Positions 59,099-64,000 of a stretch of DNA of 64,000 nucleotides are shown piece after piece (the stretch's first letter is position 1; the number at the start of each line of letters is the position of its first letter). The stretch comes from Microseira wollei NIES-4236 (GTDB lineage Bacteria; Cyanobacteriota; Cyanobacteriia; Cyanobacteriales; Aerosakkonemataceae), in the NCBI RefSeq assembly GCF_020521235.1, contig NZ_BLAY01000004.1:1-64000 (forward strand), read 5' to 3'. A program made the translations under genes and the position numbers. A model generated the notes under the pieces. It did not search any database. It saw only the letters and a program-made list of their open reading frames with translations, and had not been told where the DNA came from.

Positions 59099-60589
59099 AT
59101 GGCAACCAAACCCAAAATTATTGTATTAGATGACGACCCCACCGGATCGCAAACCGTTCACAGCTGCTTGCTGCTAACGCGCTGGGATGTGGAAACGTTG
59201 CGTTTGGGGTTGGTTGATGAATCGCCCATTTTCTTCGTGCTGACCAATACGAGGGCGCTAACTCCAGAACAAGCTACCGCCGTTACCAAAGAAGTATGCC
59301 AGAACTTAAAACAGGCGATCGCAGGATCCCCCCCAACCCCCCCTTCTCAAGGCGGGGCAGTATCCCCCCCAACCCCCCCTTCTCAAGGCGGGGCAGTATC
59401 CCCCCCAACCCCCCCTTGGCAAGGGGGGGCAGTATCCCCCCCAACCCCCCCTTGGCAAGGGGGGGCAGGATCTCCCCCAACCCCCCCTTGGCAAGGGGGG
59501 GCTACGGGGGGGATCCTGATTGTCAGTCGTTCCGATTCCACCCTGCGGGGACATTATCCGATTGAAACCGACGTTATCGCCCAAGAACTTGGCCCATTTG
59601 ATGCCCATTTTCTCGTTCCGGCATTTTTCGAGGGCGGACGTCTCACCAAGGATAGCGTGCATTATCTCATAGTTAACGGTGTCGAAACGCCCGTACACGA
59701 AACCGAATTTGCCCGCGATTCGGTTTTCGGATATCGTCACAGTTACTTACCCGATTATGTAGAAGAAAAAACCCAAGGTAAGATTAAAGCCGATGCTGTA
59801 GAGCGATTTTTACTCGCAGATATTCGCGCCGGAAGTTTGGAACGACTGATGCAATTAACTAACAATACTTGTGGCGTCGTAGATGGAGAAACTCAAGCAG
59901 ATTTAAACCAATTTGCCGCCGATATTCTCACCGCAGCGAGTCAAGGAAAGCGCTTTCTATTCCGCAGTGCTGCCAGCATTTTAACTTCCCTGGCGAATTT
60001 AGGCCCTCAACCTGTCGCCGCAGACGATATGGCGCAGTACGTGCGCCAGGGAAAACCGGGTGCGGTTATTGTCGGTTCACACGTCAAAAAGACGACCGAA
60101 CAATTGGGACGCTTGCTGCAAGAATCCGGTATCGTTGGTGTTGAAATTGATGTATCTCACTTGCTAGATGATTCTCCAGCACAACGCGACCAACTTTTGC
60201 ATCAAATTCTCCAACAAGTTCGAGATGCTCATAATGCGGGAAAAACGCCGGTAGTATATACAAGTCGTCAGGAACTTACATTTAACGACGTAGAAACTCG
60301 TCTGGCATTTGGGGCTGCGGTTTCGGCTTTGTTAATGGATGTGGTGCGCGGTTTACCCGCCGATATTGGGTTTTTGATTAGTAAAGGGGGAATTACTTCT
60401 AATGATGTTTTGAGTACGGGTTTGGCTTTAACTGCGGCGCGATTGCTGGGACAAATTTTAGCCGGATGTTCTATGGTACGTACCCCTGTTGACCATCCTT
60501 TGTTTCCGAATTTGCCCGTAGTTTTGTTTCCGGGAAATGTGGGAGATGCGGATGCGTTGGCGACAATTTATCGGCGACTAACTCGGTAA
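59099..60589 (+). CDS. four-carbon acid sugar kinase-like protein (DUF1537) with repeat insert
   Basis: A 496-residue protein of the OtnK/DtnK/DUF1537 family. The N-domain has IIVLDDDPTGSQTVHSC (Asp-rich substrate site) and IVSRSDSTLRGHYPIE; the nucleotide domain has VGSHVKKTTEQL and FLISKGGITSNDVLS, plus the C-terminal VVLFPGNVGDADAL. Residues about 77-137 are a proline/glycine insert made of five 12-residue repeats that the family lacks. The insert lies in a loop before the SRSDSTLRG strand, so the enzyme may stay active. Substrate could be an erythronate- or threonate-like acid. Confidence 0.8.
   Translation: MATKPKIIVLDDDPTGSQTVHSCLLLTRWDVETLRLGLVDESPIFFVLTNTRALTPEQATAVTKEVCQNLKQAIAGSPPTPPSQGGAVSPPTPPSQGGAVSPPTPPWQGGAVSPPTPPWQGGAGSPPTPPWQGGATGGILIVSRSDSTLRGHYPIETDVIAQELGPFDAHFLVPAFFEGGRLTKDSVHYLIVNGVETPVHETEFARDSVFGYRHSYLPDYVEEKTQGKIKADAVERFLLADIRAGSLERLMQLTNNTCGVVDGETQADLNQFAADILTAASQGKRFLFRSAASILTSLANLGPQPVAADDMAQYVRQGKPGAVIVGSHVKKTTEQLGRLLQESGIVGVEIDVSHLLDDSPAQRDQLLHQILQQVRDAHNAGKTPVVYTSRQELTFNDVETRLAFGAAVSALLMDVVRGLPADIGFLISKGGITSNDVLSTGLALTAARLLGQILAGCSMVRTPVDHPLFPNLPVVLFPGNVGDADALATIYRRLTR
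59327..59506. repeat. five in-frame 36-bp repeats inside the kinase gene
   Basis: Units start at 59327, 59363, 59399, 59435 and 59471. Each encodes SPPTPPSQGGAV or the WQGG variant. Every unit is itself a palindrome of C-runs and G-runs (CCCCCCCTT..AAGGGGGGG). A single related palindrome lies in an intergenic gap near 27295. Confidence 0.93.
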
Positions 60590-60596
60590 TGTGAAT

Positions 60597-60621
60597 GCGA
60601 TCGCCCGATGAAGGCGATCGC
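60597..60621 (+). terminator. hairpin after the kinase gene
   Basis: GCGATCGCC pairs with GGCGATCGC around a seven-base loop, eight bases after the stop. There is no T-run; the stem is built of HIP1 sequence. A weak terminator candidate. Confidence 0.4.
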
Positions 60622-60629
60622 ACCAGATA

Positions 60630-60860
60630 GCAACGACCATCCTATCACCTTTGTTTCTGCCTCGATCTCTAGTTGCCAAACTTACATCTTGCACCAGATG
60701 CCGACACCGCAAGACAAGGACTAACCATTTTCCAGCCTGCTAAGCTACGGCTATGGTTGTATAGCCCCACCCTTAAGGGTGCGGGCGATCCCAGGTGCAA
60801 GATGTCAGCAAACCAACAATTTTTCCCAGAAACCCGGTTTCTTTTGTACGAAGGTATTAA
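60630..60860. repeat. fragments of families A and E
   Basis: CCTATCACCTTTGTTTCTGCC (60643 on) matches the interior of the family A copy at 6140; CCCACCCTTAAGGGTGCGGGC (about 60766) is family E; and CAGAAACCCGGTTTCTTTTG (about 60828) is another family A piece. No gene between 60590 and 61015. Confidence 0.6.
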
Positions 60861-61015
60861 TATCAAAGGGGGCACGGGGTTGACCGAGGCACAGAACGCC
60901 ACCCTGAAACCATTAGGCGCGATTTTGTAAAAGTACCCAAATTTACTGCACTTCCACGGTAACTTTGGCAAACTAGAAAAGGTAACAACTCAAGCGGAAG
61001 GATTGAGGGATATTT

Positions 61016-62926
61016 ATGAATTTGCTAAAGCCTACAAAAGTTTCCACTTTTTTTGAAAATATTTTGGCGACAAGCAACAGGGAATTTCCCACATTATTAG
61101 TTTTATCCGTCGCCATAATTATTTCGAGTCTTTATGGAGCAAATAGAGGATTAAACTGGTCAGATTATGGTCAAATATTTCACTTCGGAAATCGCATCCT
61201 AAATGGCGACTTCCCCTATCGAGATTTTTCTTATCAAACTGGCTTTATCGCCATTTTCGTCAATGCTTTTTTTCAAAAATTGCTCGGACAGTATTACTTT
61301 TCAAGTCTAGTAGTTGGATTGTTAGTAAAACTATTTACCTTACTGGCTTTATATTTTACACTTAGACAATTCACCTCTAGATTTATATCTATTAACATTT
61401 GTATCGGATTCTCCCTGCTCGCTCCCGAATTGATTAGTTCAGGACATGAGTATTGGGTCAATCTGTTTTTAACAATTGCCGGACTATTTATAGTTATAGG
61501 CTGCAAAAACCTAGAATCACAAAATGCATACTTATACATTTTGCTAGCGGGAATTTATCTAGGTTTAACTGTAGGATTGCGCCAAAGTAATGGCATACTT
61601 TGCATATTAGTTACCTCAGTGGTTATTCTGTGTCATTCTCTCAAATATGGGAAAGCATATATTCAAAAAGTTACCCTTCCCTTAATCGCAGGTGTGTGTG
61701 TAAGCTTGGTAGCGATCGCTTCCTTTCTTCTGCTCAATAAAGCCATGTCAGCAGCGATTTATGAACTATTTATCGCCGCAGGCGAAAAAAAGAATTTTAG
61801 TGCCTTCTCTGGAGCGTTAGATGCTTTATCAGGAGGGGCATTCTTTGGTTCTTCTGTCACCAACGCCATCATAAAAAATATCTTATACAATGTTATTCCA
61901 TTGTTGATAATCGGAGGAATTTTTATTTTAATTAAATCAGCTTCAAATTCGCCAAAACAGCAAGCCTTCAACCATAAAATTGGCGTTTTAATTCCTGTTT
62001 TAGCAATCCTGGGGATAGCTATCCAAGAAATTGCTCGGTTTGGTTCAACTGGAAATCATAGTATAGGTCAAATTATTTCGGAAATATTTATTTATGATAT
62101 TCCGAGAATTTCTTTGAGTATAGCTTTGTTAATGGGTTGTTTGTGGCCAACAAAAACCGAAGCTTTTTTAGGCTTATCAGCACCAATATTTTCAATTTTG
62201 GTAGCGTTTACCTTGGGAACAGTTTGGTCGATGCAAATGTCGTGGGTGGGGCGCAGCTATGTCAGCACAAGGATGTTGATTGCGCTAGTCATGCTAGTAG
62301 CGATCGCGTCTAATCAAATTCCTAATGCCTGGAAAAAAAGACTATCAACGGCATTTTTATTAGTAGCAATCGGTGTATTTTATAGTCAGGTTATTAGTCA
62401 TTCTCTTGGACAAGAAGGGATTTATGTCGGGTTTTACAAAAATAACTATAGCCTGAACCACCCGATGACAAAATTTATTACAGTACATCAGGAAAAAGCG
62501 AAGGCTTTCTCGATGCTGCGTCAATATATTAAGCCAGGTGACTCTTGCTTTATATACGGTTCCGCCCCCATATTATATACTTTACTAGACTGCAAAAATC
62601 CGACAAGGAACGATGTAGCATATGCCGATGCCGTGACACTAAATGATGCGCGCAAAGCAGTTGCTGCGTTAAAAGCAAACCCACCTGAGTGGATAATAGA
62701 AACACCTCTAGCTCCAGCAATTGAAAAGGAATCGAAAAATCCACCGTCTTTTTATGACTTTGCTGGGCAACCAGGGCCGATTGAACTCCGCGCGGGATTA
62801 AAAGATATGATAAAAAATTATCGATTAGTAAGCCAAGTTAAAGAGCTGTTTCCAGAAGCAGAAAAATTAGAGACTAGAGATTTCGATCAAGTGCTTAAAT
62901 ATCGGTTGTACAAGCTTGAACCATAA
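61016..62926 (+). CDS. large polytopic membrane protein, GT-C-like
   Basis: A 636-residue protein with about a dozen membrane helices. The first periplasmic loop ANRGLNWSDYGQIFHFGNRILNGDFPYRDFSYQTGF resembles GT-C transferases (acidic Asp after Ser). A soluble C-terminal domain of about 130 residues (YIKPGDSCFIYGSAPILYTLLDCKNPTRND) follows the last helix, as in the protein at 49804. Likely a glycosyltransferase or oligosaccharide-handling enzyme; no closer assignment possible. Confidence 0.65.
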   Translation: MNLLKPTKVSTFFENILATSNREFPTLLVLSVAIIISSLYGANRGLNWSDYGQIFHFGNRILNGDFPYRDFSYQTGFIAIFVNAFFQKLLGQYYFSSLVVGLLVKLFTLLALYFTLRQFTSRFISINICIGFSLLAPELISSGHEYWVNLFLTIAGLFIVIGCKNLESQNAYLYILLAGIYLGLTVGLRQSNGILCILVTSVVILCHSLKYGKAYIQKVTLPLIAGVCVSLVAIASFLLLNKAMSAAIYELFIAAGEKKNFSAFSGALDALSGGAFFGSSVTNAIIKNILYNVIPLLIIGGIFILIKSASNSPKQQAFNHKIGVLIPVLAILGIAIQEIARFGSTGNHSIGQIISEIFIYDIPRISLSIALLMGCLWPTKTEAFLGLSAPIFSILVAFTLGTVWSMQMSWVGRSYVSTRMLIALVMLVAIASNQIPNAWKKRLSTAFLLVAIGVFYSQVISHSLGQEGIYVGFYKNNYSLNHPMTKFITVHQEKAKAFSMLRQYIKPGDSCFIYGSAPILYTLLDCKNPTRNDVAYADAVTLNDARKAVAALKANPPEWIIETPLAPAIEKESKNPPSFYDFAGQPGPIELRAGLKDMIKNYRLVSQVKELFPEAEKLETRDFDQVLKYRLYKLEP

Positions 62927-63057
62927 CCACATACAAATCTGCTCTTGTTCTTGGCGTCCTTGGCGTCTTGGCGGTTCGTTTAAAGGACAGTCCCGCATTG
63001 AGAAACATGGTTTCTGACTGATAGAGGTTTCTTCACCGAAAAATTGGGTCTTTTGCC

Positions 63058-63080
63058 CCGTCCTTCTAGGACGGCTTTTA
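63058..63080 (+). terminator. Rho-independent terminator candidate
   Basis: CCGTCCT pairs perfectly with AGGACGG around TCT, followed by CTTTTA. It lies 130 bases after the membrane protein stop and is the best classical terminator in the window. Confidence 0.6.
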
Positions 63081-63099
63081 TCAACGCAAGTTTTTCCCA

Positions 63100-63360
63100 G
63101 TAGGTTAGTGGACTAGCGAGTAGACGCGCTTTCTAGAGCAAATGGGGCTGTCCGGGGTATCCCGGTTGTAGAAAAAACATCTGGAGTCCAAGCATACGCA
63201 AGCTCCTGGTGGCAACCCAGAATGTAAGCCAGCCTGGAGGCTCGTGGTACATCTTAAATGCTCCCCAATTAGAGACTAGAGGTGTATTGCAGGGCTAGTG
63301 AAAACGACCGCAGTGAAGATGGTGGCGAAAGCTCCCGTGCTTGGGCCGGGAGTAAGCTTA
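63100..63360 (+). ncRNA. candidate structured RNA upstream of minC
   Basis: A G-rich, codon-free stretch with many short complementary blocks: CCGGGGTATCCCGG, GGAGTCC..GCTCC, GCCTGGAGGC and CTCCCG..CGGGAG (last at about 63333-63353). It also has GAAAACG and GTGAAGATGG motifs. The look recalls a group II intron domain I fragment or another large ribozyme, but I cannot align it to one. It could equally be a minC leader. Evidence is only visual pairing and unusual composition. Confidence 0.3.
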
Positions 63361-63419
63361 AAATTGGACTGGCTCGTAATATAGTTAATTTGTCAGTAGC
63401 CGCAGAGGCAGATCGTCCC

Positions 63420-64000
63420 ATGACTGTTGATTCTTCAGTTCCATCAAGGGTGGAGACAGTTACCACTAGCCCCCAGGAAGTAGACCAACGCCTCTCTGTC
63501 CAGCTTAAAAGCGAGGAAGGACGCTTGGTGTTGATATTCCCACCGGACACCGATCCAAAAGATGCTGCGATCGCTTGGTCAGAAATTTGGCAACAACTCA
63601 AACAGCGTCTCGGCGGTGGCGATCGTTTTTGGCAACCGAACACCCCTGTGGATCTAATGGCGCAAAATCGCTTGTTGGATGGACGGCAATTGCAAGAAGT
63701 TGCCGACGCCTTGGGCGAATACCAACTGACTCTGGCAAAAGTTCATACCAGTCGCCGCCAAACTGCCGTTGCCGCCGCCACTGCGGGGTACTGCGTCGAA
63801 CAACACTCAGCGATCGCATCCCTCAATCAACCGATCGCCACCCCCGGACAGGCAATGGCAGAACCGCTATACTTAGAAACTACCCTCCGCTCTGGCATGG
63901 AAATTCGCCATCCCGGCACCGTAGTCATCTTGGGCGACCTCAACCCCGGCAGTATGGTCGTCGCCGATGGCGATATTCTAGTCTGGGGCAGGCTGCGGGG
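63420..64000 (+). CDS. minC: septum site-determining protein MinC, 3' end outside the window
   Basis: 193 codons are present with no stop before the edge. The C-terminal beta-helix domain begins with [45 protein letters not shown], the most conserved part of MinC, which binds MinD and blocks FtsZ assembly away from midcell. The N-terminal FtsZ-inhibiting domain (about residues 25-100) has [27 protein letters not shown] and [29 protein letters not shown]. Start taken as ATG 63420; a TTG at 63390 is in frame. minD and minE would be expected to the right. Confidence 0.9.
   Translation, partial: [193 protein letters not shown]

Noticed and set aside
59327-59506. CRISPR-like spacing of 36-bp repeats
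   Set aside because: Units are directly adjacent with no spacers and lie in frame inside a kinase gene, so it is not a CRISPR array.
59283-59740. Glycine/proline-rich minus-strand frames (65 and 144 codons)
   Set aside because: Shadows of the 36-bp palindromic repeat inside the kinase gene on the other strand.
49804-62926. Calling the GT-C-like proteins O-antigen polymerase or flippase
   Set aside because: Their first loops carry GT-C acidic motifs and they have soluble C-terminal domains; I see no Wzx or Wzy features.

Overview
The window comes from a cyanobacterium, most likely a filamentous, repeat-rich one. HIP1 octamers (GCGATCGC) are scattered throughout. Typical cyanobacterial families are present: CrtO ketolase, CYP110-like P450s, DUF1822, DUF2993, the second phosphoketolase-like TPP enzyme and a PilT-like ATPase. 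A truncated minC runs off the right edge. Gaps between genes are filled with short tandem repeats (CTAATTG and ATTACCA heptamer types) and palindromic elements. I see no rRNA, tRNA or CRISPR array.

Layout. 0-3.3 kb: a lasso-peptide cluster with two identical precursor genes in a 224-bp tandem duplication, then cyclase (C), RiPP recognition protein (B1) and leader peptidase (B2). 3.6-6.1 kb: a sigma-like protein and a DUF1822 protein. 6.5-7.4 kb: a GGCT-fold protein and a truncated EamA transporter. 7.6-13.1 kb: formylglycine-generating enzyme plus a large sulfatase on the minus strand, with a divergent AraC regulator. 13-15 kb: repeats and a VapC remnant. 14.5-18.7 kb: a contractile-injection baseplate module (gp25, gpJ, gpI-like). 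19-20.4 kb: a broken pilT. 20.8-24.3 kb: small conserved genes and a saccharopine-dehydrogenase-like protein. 24.3-34.9 kb: crtO, two DUF2993 paralogs (one with a nonsense codon), two CYP110 P450s, and between the P450s a crtX-like carotenoid glucosyltransferase gene split by an IS605/IS1341-type tnpB element. 35.5-40.6 kb: phosphoketolase-like enzyme, a membrane protein of a three-member family, a decayed BrnT-type toxin-antitoxin pair, a predicted exonuclease, and a DUF6883/DUF4926 pair.

41-63 kb is a surface-glycan locus. It holds three Gfo/Idh/MocA dehydrogenases, a DegT aminotransferase, a hexapeptide acetyltransferase, GT2 and GT4 glycosyltransferases, a flavin oxidoreductase, a methyltransferase, several polytopic GT-C-like enzymes, a polysaccharide deacetylase and a DUF1537 kinase. 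Dehydrogenase, aminotransferase and acetyltransferase look like a WbpB/WbpE/WbpD-type route to an acetamido sugar. GT2, GT4 and GT-C proteins would assemble or decorate the polymer.

A recurring theme is gene decay by small mobile repeats. One family (ends CAGGACTTACGC / GCGTAAGTCCTG) occurs at about ten loci, and most copies are flanked by 5-bp target duplications. Copies sit inside a GT-C gene and the pilT-like gene and at the end of an EamA gene. The most noteworthy features are the duplicated cationic lasso precursor, the TnpB element seated exactly at a codon boundary in the crtX-like gene, the five in-frame 36-bp repeats inside the DUF1537 kinase, and the isolated injection-system baseplate module.
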